Part shown: in pieces, positions 1-6,405 of the stretch
How positions within the stretch are numbered: position 1 is the first letter of the stretch
Layout: the number at the start of each line of letters is the position of its first letter
Source: an uncultured Acidobacteriota bacterium
GTDB lineage: Bacteria > Acidobacteriota > Vicinamibacteria > Vicinamibacterales > UBA8438
Assembly (NCBI GenBank): GCA_913043805.1
Contig: CAJWMX010000163.1
Span: 1-6,686, forward strand
Direction of reading: 5' to 3'
DNA: 6,686 nt
Translations under genes and position numbers: made by a program
Notes under the pieces: generated by a model
What the model saw: the letters and a program-made list of their open reading frames with translations, nothing else
What the model was told of the DNA's origin: nothing
The model's database searches: none

Positions 1-1061
1 TTGGCGACGTCGATCCGATCAAGGCGGCGCGCGCGGGCCTAGAGCTCTCCGACGAGCTCACGATGCACTACGGCCTGCTCCCGCGGGCCAACCGCTGCAT
101 CTTCGCGGTCAACGAGCTGCCTGACCTGGCGGGCAAGATCCAGGTGGGACTGTTCAACATCCTTCAAGAGGGGGATGTCCAGATCAAGGGCTATCCGATT
201 CGCCTCCCGCTGGACGTGGTGATGACCTTCACCGCCAACCCGGAGGACTACACCGCACGGGGCAAGATCATCACGCCCCTCAAGGATCGGATCGGCTCGG
301 AGATCCGCACCCACTATCCGCAAACGCGCCAGGCCGGCATGGAGATCACGGCCCAGGAGGCCTGGGTGGACCGCGACGGCCAGGCGGCCGACTCGGTCAC
401 CGTCCCCGACTACATCCGCGAGATCGTCGAGGAGGTCGCCTTCGTCGCGCGCGAACACGGCAAGATCGACAAGCGGTCCGGGGTCAGCCAGCGGCTTCCA
501 ATCTCGTGTCTCGAGAACGTGGTCTCGAACGCCGAGCGCCGCGCCAGCATCGGCGGGGAAACCGACGTGGTGCCACGGGTGGCCGACGTCTATGCCGCGC
601 TGCCGGCGATCACCGGCAAGTTCGAGCTCGAGTACGAGGGCGAGCTGAAGGGCGCGGACAACGTGGCCCGGGACGTCATCCGGACCGCGGTCGGGCATGT
701 CTTCGAGGGCTGGGCCACTGATATCGATCCGGCCACGGTCGTCGAATGGTTCGAGATGGGCGGGACGCTCCAACTCGGCGACGGGACGCCGGCCGAGAGC
801 CTGCTCGAGCAAACCGGCGAAATCCAGGGCCTGAGGGAGCTGACGGCCCAGGTCATTCCGTTGGAGCAGCCATCGGACCCGGTGGTCGCCTCAGCGGTCG
901 AGTTCGTGATCGAGGGCCTGTACGCCCAGAAGAAGATCAGCCGGAGCGAGGAATGGCAGTATCGGGCCAGCCAGAAGCCGAAGCGCCAGGCGCAAACGGC
1001 CGACCAGTTCTTCGAGACCGACCTGCAGATTCCGCGAGGCAAGAAGAAGTACTACAACTGA
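1..1061 (+). CDS. MoxR/ChlI-like AAA+ ATPase, C-terminal part (5' end outside window)
   Basis: The frame is open from base 3 to the TGA at 1059-1061, giving 352 residues with no start, so the gene is cut by the window edge and its Walker A loop is missing. Counting from base 3, a Walker B-like strand is seen at residues 33-38 (IFAVNE, with Asn where most AAA+ proteins have Asp). A sensor 1 region follows at 76-84 (FTANPEDYT), then the segment TPLKDRIGSEIRTHYP at 91-106, which fits the arginine-finger region of MoxR/magnesium-chelatase-I ATPases. The remaining ~245 residues are helical and end in a lysine-rich tail (GKKKYYN). Such ATPases work with a VWA-domain partner, and one is encoded 22 bases downstream, so this is probably the motor of an AAA/VWA remodelling complex in the cytoplasm. 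Automatic annotation may call it magnesium chelatase or a sigma-54-interacting regulator. Nothing else in the window points to chlorophyll synthesis, and the client is unknown. Confidence 0.9.
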   Translation, partial: GDVDPIKAARAGLELSDELTMHYGLLPRANRCIFAVNELPDLAGKIQVGLFNILQEGDVQIKGYPIRLPLDVVMTFTANPEDYTARGKIITPLKDRIGSEIRTHYPQTRQAGMEITAQEAWVDRDGQAADSVTVPDYIREIVEEVAFVAREHGKIDKRSGVSQRLPISCLENVVSNAERRASIGGETDVVPRVADVYAALPAITGKFELEYEGELKGADNVARDVIRTAVGHVFEGWATDIDPATVVEWFEMGGTLQLGDGTPAESLLEQTGEIQGLRELTAQVIPLEQPSDPVVASAVEFVIEGLYAQKKISRSEEWQYRASQKPKRQAQTADQFFETDLQIPRGKKKYYN

Positions 1062-1083
1062 TCCCCGTCTCCTGAAGCGCTCC

Positions 1084-2346
1084 ATGAAGTTCCGATACAC
1101 CCGTTATACCGGGGACGACCTCGAGGGGCTGGACCTGGAAGAGCTCGTCTCGAAGCTCTCTGATCTGCTCCTCGACAGCGGCTTCGGCAGCCCGGCCGGC
1201 GACCCCGACGACCCGTTCGCCGAGGACGACCAGCGCTCCGAGCAGTCCCTGCACGACGCCATCCTCGAGGCGCTCCTCAACGACGGCATGCTGTCGGACG
1301 ACACCATCTACCGCCTCCTGGGCGATCCGGCCGACAACGACAGTCCATCACGGCTGGAGGAGCTCATCGACCGGATCATCCAGGCGATGGAGCAAGAGGG
1401 GTACATCACCCGCCAGCCCGATCCACAGGCTGACTCGGGCAATGGCCAGGGTCAGGGGACCGACAGCAACATGCGGTTCGAGGTGACCGACAAGGGACTC
1501 GACTTTCTCGGCTACCGCGCCTTGCGTGATCTGCTCGGCTCGATCGGCCACAGTACGGTCGGCCGTCACGACACCCGCGACCTGTCCACCGGGGTGGATG
1601 CCAGCGGCGCGCCCAAGCCGTACGAGTTCGGCGACACCATGAACCTCGACGGCAGCGCCACCATCCTGAACGCGGTGCGTCGTCTCGGGCGAGGCGCGGT
1701 CGGCAGCGGCGGCGTCGACGTCGGCTATCTGGATCTGATGGTGTCCCAGGGCGAGTATCAGAGCGCGTGCGCCACCGTGCTCATGCTCGATTGCAGCCAC
1801 AGCATGATCCTGTATGGCGAGGACCGGTTCACGCCGGCGAAGCAGGTGGCCCTGGCGCTGGCCAACCTGATCCAGCACCAGTACCCAGGCGACACGCTGC
1901 GCGCCGTGCTGTTTCACGACTCGGCCGAGGAGATCCCGCTGCAGCAGCTGGCCCGGGTGCGGGTGGGCCCCTACTACACGAACACACGGCAGGGGCTCCG
2001 TCTGGCGCGCCGTATTCTCGAACGCCAGCAGTGCGACATGCGGCAGATCGTGATGATCACCGACGGCAAACCATCAGCGCTCACCCGAGACGATGGCCAG
2101 ATCTATCGGAACGCCTTCGGGCTCGACCCCTGGGTGATCTCAGAGACGTTCGCCGAAGTGGCCAACTGCCGGAAGGCGGGCATCCTCATCAACACCTTCA
2201 TGCTCGCTCGCGACTACGATCTCGTGAGCTTCGTCAAACGGGTCACCGCGATCTGCCACGGCAAGGCCTACTTCACCAGCCCCCACACGTTGGGGCGGTA
2301 CGTGCTGATGGACTATCTGGACAAGAAGACCCGCACCGTCCACTAG
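1084..2346 (+). CDS. VWA-domain protein, partner of the upstream AAA+ ATPase
   Basis: This is a complete 420-residue protein. The N-terminal ~130 residues are acidic and helical (for example DPDDPFAEDDQ), and residues ~225-400 form a von Willebrand factor A domain. The MIDAS metal site is intact: DCSHS (Asp236, Ser238, Ser240), Thr299 or Thr301 in YYTNT, and Asp327 in MITDGK. No signal peptide or membrane segment is visible, so it should be cytoplasmic. The ATG at 1084 lies 22 bases after the ATPase stop. No good Shine-Dalgarno is seen, so translation may be coupled to the gene before. VWA proteins paired with MoxR/ChlI ATPases use the MIDAS ion to hold clients while the ATPase remodels them (CoxE- and ChlD-like roles). 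That general role is known for the families, but the substrate here cannot be read from sequence. The call as a VWA protein is firm; the biological process is open. Confidence 0.93.
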   Translation: MKFRYTRYTGDDLEGLDLEELVSKLSDLLLDSGFGSPAGDPDDPFAEDDQRSEQSLHDAILEALLNDGMLSDDTIYRLLGDPADNDSPSRLEELIDRIIQAMEQEGYITRQPDPQADSGNGQGQGTDSNMRFEVTDKGLDFLGYRALRDLLGSIGHSTVGRHDTRDLSTGVDASGAPKPYEFGDTMNLDGSATILNAVRRLGRGAVGSGGVDVGYLDLMVSQGEYQSACATVLMLDCSHSMILYGEDRFTPAKQVALALANLIQHQYPGDTLRAVLFHDSAEEIPLQQLARVRVGPYYTNTRQGLRLARRILERQQCDMRQIVMITDGKPSALTRDDGQIYRNAFGLDPWVISETFAEVANCRKAGILINTFMLARDYDLVSFVKRVTAICHGKAYFTSPHTLGRYVLMDYLDKKTRTVH

Positions 2347-2360
2347 GGCCCGCGACAGCC

Positions 2361-2984
2361 ATGCTCCCGTCGATCATCCCCATCTTCCCGCTTCCGAGCG
2401 TGGTGCTCTTCCCATCGGTGTTCCTGCCGCTGCACATTTTCGAGCCGCGCTACCGGCAGATGCTGACCGACGCCCTGCAGGGCGACCGCATCATCGGGAT
2501 GGTGCTGCTGCGTGAACGTGACGCCATCGAAGAGCCGCCACCGGTCTATGCGATCGGCTGCGCCGGCCTGGTCAGTCACTCGGAGACCATGCAGGACGGT
2601 CGTTCGAACATCATCCTGCGTGGCATCCAGCGGTTCCGGATCGCGTCCGAGGAGACCGACCGCGCCTATCGCCGAGCCCACATCGAGCCGCTCCCCGAAG
2701 AGGCGACCGACGAGATTCGAGAGAGCGTACGGCAGTCTCGCGGCACGCTCGAAACGTTGCTGGCGGGTCGGCTCGAAACGGCGAGCGGAGAGGCAACGGT
2801 GCCAGAAGACATGGGCGACGAGGATCTGGTCAACACCCTCGCGCAATATCTGGACTTCGAACCGGTCGAGAAGCAGGCGCTGCTCGAGCGCGCGGACATC
2901 GCGAGCCGCTCGCGCGCGCTGATCGACCTGATCGAGATGCGCTCACTGGCCGGCCGCCCCCCCGGCGGCTTCGGCCCCCAGTGA
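2361..2984 (+). CDS. stand-alone LON substrate-binding domain protein
   Basis: The protein has 207 residues. The start at 2361 was chosen because the LON-family signature begins directly after it: IPIFPLPSVVLFP at residues ~6-18, then LPLHIFEPRY (~21-30), which matches the first strands of the Lon N-terminal PUA-like fold. Later parts typical of the family include a GxxxILRGIQRFRI-like segment (~88-97) and a helical C-terminal half. There is no ATPase or protease domain, so it is not Lon protease but the short bacterial LON-domain type, usually about 190-220 residues. Its biochemical role is poorly known; substrate or peptide recognition is inferred from Lon itself. It begins 14 bases after the VWA gene and likely shares its transcript. 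The short spacing and the lack of a clear ribosome binding site suggest translational coupling. Its end lies two bases before a large inverted repeat. Confidence 0.9.
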   Translation: MLPSIIPIFPLPSVVLFPSVFLPLHIFEPRYRQMLTDALQGDRIIGMVLLRERDAIEEPPPVYAIGCAGLVSHSETMQDGRSNIILRGIQRFRIASEETDRAYRRAHIEPLPEEATDEIRESVRQSRGTLETLLAGRLETASGEATVPEDMGDEDLVNTLAQYLDFEPVEKQALLERADIASRSRALIDLIEMRSLAGRPPGGFGPQ

Positions 2985-2986
2985 AC

Positions 2987-3091
2987 GAGTTCCGGGCAAG
3001 ACGTCCGCCTGGCGGTGTTGCTTCGTCGGTCACAGCCCACCAGGCTGCTCCCTCCTCGCGCCTTGCCAGACGGACGTCTCGCCCGGAACTC
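2987..3091. repeat. large inverted repeat (27-base arms) between convergent genes, likely transcription-end hairpin
   Basis: The arms are 2987-3013 and 3065-3091, and 25 of 27 positions are complementary. The arms begin gagttccgggc and end gcccggaactc. The 51-base loop holds a small stem, cagcc at 3033-3037 with ggctg at 3043-3047. Read as + strand RNA, the two imperfect positions are A-C mismatches; read as - strand RNA, both become G-U wobbles, so all 27 positions can pair. The structure fills the whole gap between the LON gene stop (2984) and the stop of the convergent flavoprotein gene, sharing that stop's last base. No T tract follows on either side, so it is not a classical intrinsic terminator. 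It may still end or protect both transcripts. A small non-autonomous palindromic element is the alternative. Confidence 0.8.
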
Positions 3092-4143
3092 TACGGGAGG
3101 TCGACGCCAGCTAGCTCGCGGGCGGGCTCGCCGGTCAGGCGGCAGGCGATCTCCTTGATCACCATCTCGCCGTGGAACCGGCCGTTCTCGATGAAGATCA
3201 GTCCGCTGTGGATGCCGGTGATGACCTGTCCCGCCAGGAACAGGTTGGGGACGTTGGTTTCATAGGTGTCCGCGTCGTGGGTGGGCACGAGCGTCTCGCG
3301 GTCGAACTCGACGCCGAACCGCGCCAGCATCTCCGTATTGGGGTGGTAGCCGGTCAGCAGGAAGACCGCGTCTGCCGGTAGGGTCGACTGCGCCCCCTCA
3401 TGCTCCACGACGACCTCGGTGGGTCGAATCTCGACCACCCGGGTGTTGAAGTGGGCGGTCACCGACCCCTCTTGGATCCGGTTCTCGATATCCGGCCGCA
3501 CCCAATACTTGATGCCCCTCCCCAGTTCGGCGTGGCGGTGCACCAGCGTCACGTCGACGCCGGACCGATACAACTCGAGCGCCGTCTCGGCCGCCGAGTT
3601 CTTCCCGCCCACCACGACGACCTTCTTCCGGTAGAACGGATGTGCTTCGGTGTAGTAGTGCGAGACGTGCGGTAGCTCCTCGCCCGGAATGCCGAGGAGA
3701 TTGGGACGCTCGTAGGCGCCGATCGCCACCACCACGGTGCGGCTGACGAACTGGCGCTCGCCGCCACTGGCCTCGCGCGTCGTCACCCGCAGCAGCGGAG
3801 CGCCATCGTCTCCAGCCTGCTGCTCGATCGACGTCACCTCGACCCCAAGCCGAACGTCGAGCTGGTAGGCGTCGACCACCCGGCGATAGTAGCGAAGCGT
3901 CTCGTCCCGATTCGGCTTCTCGTGGGGCGTGACGAAGGGCAGGCCGCCGATCTCAAGCAACTCCGGCGTGGTGAAGAACACCATATTGACCGGGAAGTTC
4001 AGGATGGAATTGACCAGCGCGCCCTTCTCCAGCACGACGCAGGCGAGCCCACGTTTGCGAGCGGCGATCGCGCTTGCCAACCCGGCCGGACCTGACCTGA
4101 CCACCACCACGTCAAGGACCCCGGTGTCCGTATCGATATTCAT
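3091..4143 (-). CDS. YpdA-like FAD/NAD(P)H-dependent oxidoreductase (putative bacillithiol disulfide reductase)
   Basis: The protein has 350 residues, and its two-domain layout resembles thioredoxin reductase but lacks the CxxC redox pair; its only cysteines are Cys35 and Cys334. An N-terminal FAD-binding strand-turn-helix lies at 11-30 (VVVVRSGPAGLA), and an NAD(P)H-binding one at 175-186 with GGKNSAAE, the form typical of YpdA proteins. The segment HYYTEAHPFYRKK (162-174) and the C-terminal NVPNLFLAGQ (297-306) also fit that family. Characterised YpdA reduces bacillithiol disulfide with NADPH in the cytoplasm. That this organism makes bacillithiol is not shown here. The usual first Gly of the FAD motif (GxGxxG) is Arg16, which is odd. 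The ATG at 4143 lies 20 bases after the preceding gene; AGGA at 4156-4159 is 12 bases upstream, so the ribosome site is weak. It is the last gene of the - strand operon. A ferredoxin/flavodoxin-NADP reductase-like role is the alternative. Confidence 0.88.
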   Translation of the reverse strand: MNIDTDTGVLDVVVVRSGPAGLASAIAARKRGLACVVLEKGALVNSILNFPVNMVFFTTPELLEIGGLPFVTPHEKPNRDETLRYYRRVVDAYQLDVRLGVEVTSIEQQAGDDGAPLLRVTTREASGGERQFVSRTVVVAIGAYERPNLLGIPGEELPHVSHYYTEAHPFYRKKVVVVGGKNSAAETALELYRSGVDVTLVHRHAELGRGIKYWVRPDIENRIQEGSVTAHFNTRVVEIRPTEVVVEHEGAQSTLPADAVFLLTGYHPNTEMLARFGVEFDRETLVPTHDADTYETNVPNLFLAGQVITGIHSGLIFIENGRFHGEMVIKEIACRLTGEPARELAGVDLP

Positions 4144-4163
4144 TGCTTTCTTTGTTCCTGTCT

Positions 4164-4784
4164 CTAGCGCGCCCGATACTCGACCTGCACGTCGCTGAGC
4201 ACCGCGATCGGCCGACCGACCGACTCGACCGTCTCGCGCCCGCTGACGCGCTGCATCTCCAGCGACAGTCCGACGATGCTGATCTCGGTGACCGCCTCCG
4301 GTACCTGGACGTGGATCCGCTCCGCCCCCACCGGCACCACCGCCTTGACCCCGCCCGGCCCGGCGCCACCACTGACCCGATCCACCAGGTCCGCCTCGGT
4401 GTGAAACTCGGCCAGCACCACCGGTCGCGTCAGGACCTCTTCGGTCGTGGCGACGGCCGCGGTCACCAGATACCGTGCGTACCCGCGCCCCCGGGTCACT
4501 TCCTCTTCCGAGTAGGTGTGACGCGCGTGAAAGGTGAAGCTGACGGTGGCCTCGCCCCGATGCGCCGGCACCACCACCTTGATACCGTCGGCCACTTCGT
4601 TTCCGACCTGGACGTCGCAGTAGATCACGTCGCTCTCGACGCCAACGCCCAGTGCCGTCGGGCAGTGCACCTCGGCCGGTTCGATCCGGCGTGTCTGGCC
4701 CCAAGCGGCCTCGACGCACAACAGCGCGAAGGCCCCTACGGCGAGGCCGCCGGCCGCGAGCCGTTCCGCACGGAACCTAGTCAC
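4164..4784 (-). CDS. exported protein of unknown function
   Basis: I do not recognise a family. With the GTG start at 4784 it has 206 residues. A signal peptide is clear: a basic start (RFRAER), a hydrophobic core at ~9-27 (including GLAVGAFALL), and likely cleavage near AAWG-Q (29/30). The mature part is rich in alternating hydrophobic residues, suggesting a beta-sandwich, and has just two cysteines, Cys41 and Cys56, which could form a disulfide. Two similar stretches, GIKVVVP (67-73) and GVKAVVP (145-151), hint at a repeated subdomain. The GTG start is preferred because GAGG sits six bases upstream and it overlaps folE by only 8 bases. In-frame ATGs at 4799 and 4796 give a longer overlap and have no ribosome site. 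It sits inside an operon of cytoplasmic enzymes, so its place outside the membrane is puzzling. Confidence 0.8.
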   Translation of the reverse strand: MTRFRAERLAAGGLAVGAFALLCVEAAWGQTRRIEPAEVHCPTALGVGVESDVIYCDVQVGNEVADGIKVVVPAHRGEATVSFTFHARHTYSEEEVTRGRGYARYLVTAAVATTEEVLTRPVVLAEFHTEADLVDRVSGGAGPGGVKAVVPVGAERIHVQVPEAVTEISIVGLSLEMQRVSGRETVESVGRPIAVLSDVQVEYRAR

Positions 4785-5439
4785 CGGCGTCCTCATCATG
4801 TCGCCACAGCGCCGTGCTGCTCATCGCGCCCTCGCCCCCGAGCCGCAGCAGGTTGAGAAACTCCATCCGGGTTCGCGCGTCGCTCCGGAAGAGCCCGTGC
4901 ATGGCGCTCGTGATCGCCTTCGAGTTCTGCTTCTCGACACCCCGCATCGCCATGCAGAGATGGGTCCCCTCGACGACGACCGCCACTCCCTGCGGGCTGA
5001 TCGTGGAATTGATCGTCTCGGCGATCTGGCTGGTCAACCGCTCCTGCACCTGAAGCCGGCGGCTGAACATCTCGACGACCCGCGGCAGCTTGCTCAACCC
5101 GATCACCTTCCCCTGCGGGATGTAGGCGATATGGCAGCGGCCGAAGAACGGCAGGATGTGATGCTCGCAGAGGCTATAGAAGTCGATGTCCTTCACGATG
5201 ACCATCTCGGAGTAGTCCACCGTGAAGAGGGCGTCGTTGATGACCGCATCGATATCCTGCGCGTAGCCGGCGGTCAGGGCCCGCATCGACTTGGCCACCC
5301 GGTCGGGGGTCTTCAACAGACCTTCACGAGTCGGGTCCTCACCAAGAGCCGCGAGCTGGGCGCGCACCGCGTCGCGCAGGCGGTCCAGTGCCTCGTCATC
5401 GGGCGCGTGCGCGTCTGTCTCAGTACGTGTAGAAACCAT
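4777..5439 (-). CDS. folE: GTP cyclohydrolase I (FolE)
   Basis: The protein has 220 residues, the usual length for the E. coli-type enzyme. It converts GTP to 7,8-dihydroneopterin triphosphate, the first step of tetrahydrofolate (and tetrahydrobiopterin) synthesis, as a cytoplasmic decamer. The zinc ligands are all present: Cys91 and His94 in SLCEHH and Cys162 in GTHLCMAMRGV. Their spacing (3 and 71) is identical to that of E. coli Cys110, His113 and Cys181. His93 and His160 correspond to the catalytic-site histidines. The segments LSKLPRVVEMFSRRLQVQERLT (split across ~115-136) and RGVEKQNS (166-173) are family signatures. The ATG at 5439 lies within the end of the preceding dehydrogenase gene (20-base overlap) and has AAAGG six bases upstream, so the two are probably co-translated. 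The last bases overlap the next gene's start. Confidence 0.97.
   Translation of the reverse strand: MVSTRTETDAHAPDDEALDRLRDAVRAQLAALGEDPTREGLLKTPDRVAKSMRALTAGYAQDIDAVINDALFTVDYSEMVIVKDIDFYSLCEHHILPFFGRCHIAYIPQGKVIGLSKLPRVVEMFSRRLQVQERLTSQIAETINSTISPQGVAVVVEGTHLCMAMRGVEKQNSKAITSAMHGLFRSDARTRMEFLNLLRLGGEGAMSSTALWRHDEDAGD
4791..4794 (-). promoter_or_regulatory. ribosome binding site for the exported protein
   Basis: GAGG on the - strand lies six bases before the GTG at 4784, inside the end of folE. It favours this GTG over the two in-frame ATG codons just upstream (4799 and 4796), which have no purine-rich site at the right distance. Confidence 0.45.
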
Positions 5440-6280
5440 GCTTGGCCTTTCGGCCCAGGCGTCCAGCCAGGACCATCCGCTTCAGTAGCGGAGGCGCGGC
5501 ATACGCCGGGTCGCGGAACTCGTCGAACATGATGTTGGCGATGTAGTAGGTGGTGTCGAGACCGATGAAGTCGAGCAGCGTGAATGGCCCCATCGGATGT
5601 CCGCACCCCAGGGTCATCGCCGCGTCGATGTCTTCGAGTGTGCCACAGCCTGAGTCGTAGGCGCGAATCGCGCTCAGCAGGTACGGAATCAGCAGCCGAT
5701 TCACGATGAACCCCGGCTGGTCGGGCGCCGTCACCGGACGTTTCCCGAGGGTCTCGGCGAAGGCGAAGATCTTCTGGTAGGTCTCGTCGGTGGTCGAGAG
5801 CCCCCGAATGACCTCGGCCACCGACATGACCGGAACCGGGCTGAAGAAGTGCAGCCCGATGAACTTGTCGGGCCGCCTGGTCGCCGCCGCCAGTTCGGTG
5901 ATGCACACCGAGGAGGTGTTCGAGCAGAAGATCGCGTCCGGGCCGACTACGTCTTCGAGCTCGGCGAAGGTGGCCTGCTTGGCGGCGACATCCTCGACAA
6001 TCGCCTCGATCACGACATCACACTCGGCGAACGGCGCCCACTCGGTCGTCCCCGTGATGCGCGCCAGTATGTCGTCGCGCTCCTCGGCCGCCAGTTTGCC
6101 CCGCTCGACGCCAGCGTTGAGAAACGTGGCAATCCGTGCGAGCCCGGCGTCCACCGCGCCCTGGTCGACCTCGCGGACGACGGTCCGATAGCCCGCCTGG
6201 GCCGCCACCTGGGCAATGCCCGACCCCATCAGCCCGCACCCGAGCACTCCCACCACTTCCGACCGCGTCTGGTCTGCCAT
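5420..6280 (-). CDS. 3-hydroxybutyryl-CoA dehydrogenase (3-hydroxyacyl-CoA dehydrogenase family)
   Basis: The protein has 286 residues, the normal length for the single-function enzyme. It interconverts 3-hydroxybutyryl-CoA and acetoacetyl-CoA with NAD(P), as in short-chain fatty acid oxidation or butanoate/PHB metabolism. The N-terminal Rossmann motif GCGLMG is at residues 14-19, with an acidic Glu37 at the end of the second strand. Catalytic-site residues are present at Ser123 (SNTSS), His144 (GLHFFSP), Glu156 (VAEVIRG) and Asn194 (GFIVNRLL); their spacing equals that of human HAD Ser137, His158, Glu170 and Asn208. The C-terminal dimerisation domain ends in HGFYTY, as usual. I chose the ATG at 6280 because GGGAG lies four bases upstream and it leaves a normal short leader. 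An in-frame GTG at 6313 lacks a ribosome site and would put an inverted repeat in the coding region. It is the first gene of the operon. Fatty-acid genes such as thiolase or crotonase are not seen nearby. Confidence 0.95.
   Translation of the reverse strand: MADQTRSEVVGVLGCGLMGSGIAQVAAQAGYRTVVREVDQGAVDAGLARIATFLNAGVERGKLAAEERDDILARITGTTEWAPFAECDVVIEAIVEDVAAKQATFAELEDVVGPDAIFCSNTSSVCITELAAATRRPDKFIGLHFFSPVPVMSVAEVIRGLSTTDETYQKIFAFAETLGKRPVTAPDQPGFIVNRLLIPYLLSAIRAYDSGCGTLEDIDAAMTLGCGHPMGPFTLLDFIGLDTTYYIANIMFDEFRDPAYAAPPLLKRMVLAGRLGRKAKHGFYTY
5446..5450 (-). promoter_or_regulatory. ribosome binding site for folE
   Basis: AAAGG on the - strand lies six bases before the folE ATG (5439). It falls inside the coding sequence of the 3-hydroxybutyryl-CoA dehydrogenase gene and supports the overlapping start. 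Confidence 0.5.
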
Positions 6281-6284
6281 CTTG

Positions 6285-6289
6285 CTCCC
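6285..6289 (-). promoter_or_regulatory. ribosome binding site deciding the dehydrogenase start
   Basis: GGGAG on the - strand lies four bases before the ATG at 6280. The spacing is slightly short, but it is the only purine-rich site near any of the in-frame starts (GTG 6313, GTG 6295, ATG 6280). Confidence 0.45.
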
Positions 6290-6292
6290 ATG

Positions 6293-6317
6293 CACCGTGG
6301 CCTGAGACGCCACGGTG
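6293..6317. repeat. perfect 9-base inverted repeat in the operon leader
   Basis: The arms caccgtggc (6293-6301) and gccacggtg (6309-6317) are separated by seven bases. It lies 12 bases upstream of the chosen dehydrogenase ATG and downstream of the candidate promoter. It could be an operator for a dimeric repressor or an RNA hairpin near the ribosome site. No T tract follows, so it is not an obvious terminator. Confidence 0.6.
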
Positions 6318-6324
6318 GCCAGAT

Positions 6325-6339
6325 CTGTCGCTACGACAG
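6325..6339. repeat. perfect 6-base inverted repeat near the predicted transcription start
   Basis: The arms ctgtcg (6325-6330) and cgacag (6334-6339) are separated by three bases. The repeat begins about six bases downstream of the candidate -10 box, where transcription would be expected to start, so it is placed as an operator or as the first hairpin of the mRNA. At six base pairs it could also be chance. Confidence 0.4.
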
Positions 6340-6345
6340 TCTTTG

Positions 6346-6374
6346 ATCATACCCCGCATGTCGGCAGAGGTCCG
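6346..6374 (-). promoter_or_regulatory. candidate sigma-70 promoter of the dehydrogenase-folE operon
   Basis: On the - strand a TATGAT hexamer (6351-6346) differs from TATAAT at one base and stands out in GC-rich DNA. Seventeen bases upstream is CGGACC (6374-6369), which matches TTGACA at only three of six positions. Expected transcription start is near 6339, giving a leader of about 60 bases to the ATG at 6280. The -10 box is convincing; the -35 is weak, so an activator may be needed. Confidence 0.5.
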
Positions 6375-6405
6375 ATGAGGCGGGAGAGGCGGAGAACGCG
6401 CGCGC

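Noticed and set aside
39..812. Long open frame on the - strand opposite the AAA+ gene
   Set aside because: Its translation is low-complexity and rich in D/R/G/L without motifs, while the + strand frame shows conserved ATPase motifs. It is a by-product of high GC.
1348..1917. 189-codon frame on the - strand opposite the VWA gene
   Set aside because: It lies across the conserved MIDAS region of the real gene and shows no domain signature of its own.
1767..2360. Possible long N-terminal extension of the LON protein from an upstream start
   Set aside because: The extension is the VWA gene read in another frame (Arg/Pro/His-rich), whereas the LON fold starts right after the ATG at 2361.
2987..3091. 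Palindrome as an integron attC site
   Set aside because: The outer ends lack the GTTRRRY / RYYYAAC core pair, and no integrase or cassette array is present.
4144..4719. Upstream in-frame extension of the YpdA-like gene
   Set aside because: The added part is Arg/Gly-rich, overlaps the exported-protein gene in another frame, and the FAD-binding fold begins properly after the ATG at 4143.
6281..6313. Longer dehydrogenase starting at GTG 6313
   Set aside because: There is no ribosome site, it would add 11 residues before a normal N-terminus, and it would place most of a 9-base inverted repeat in the coding region.
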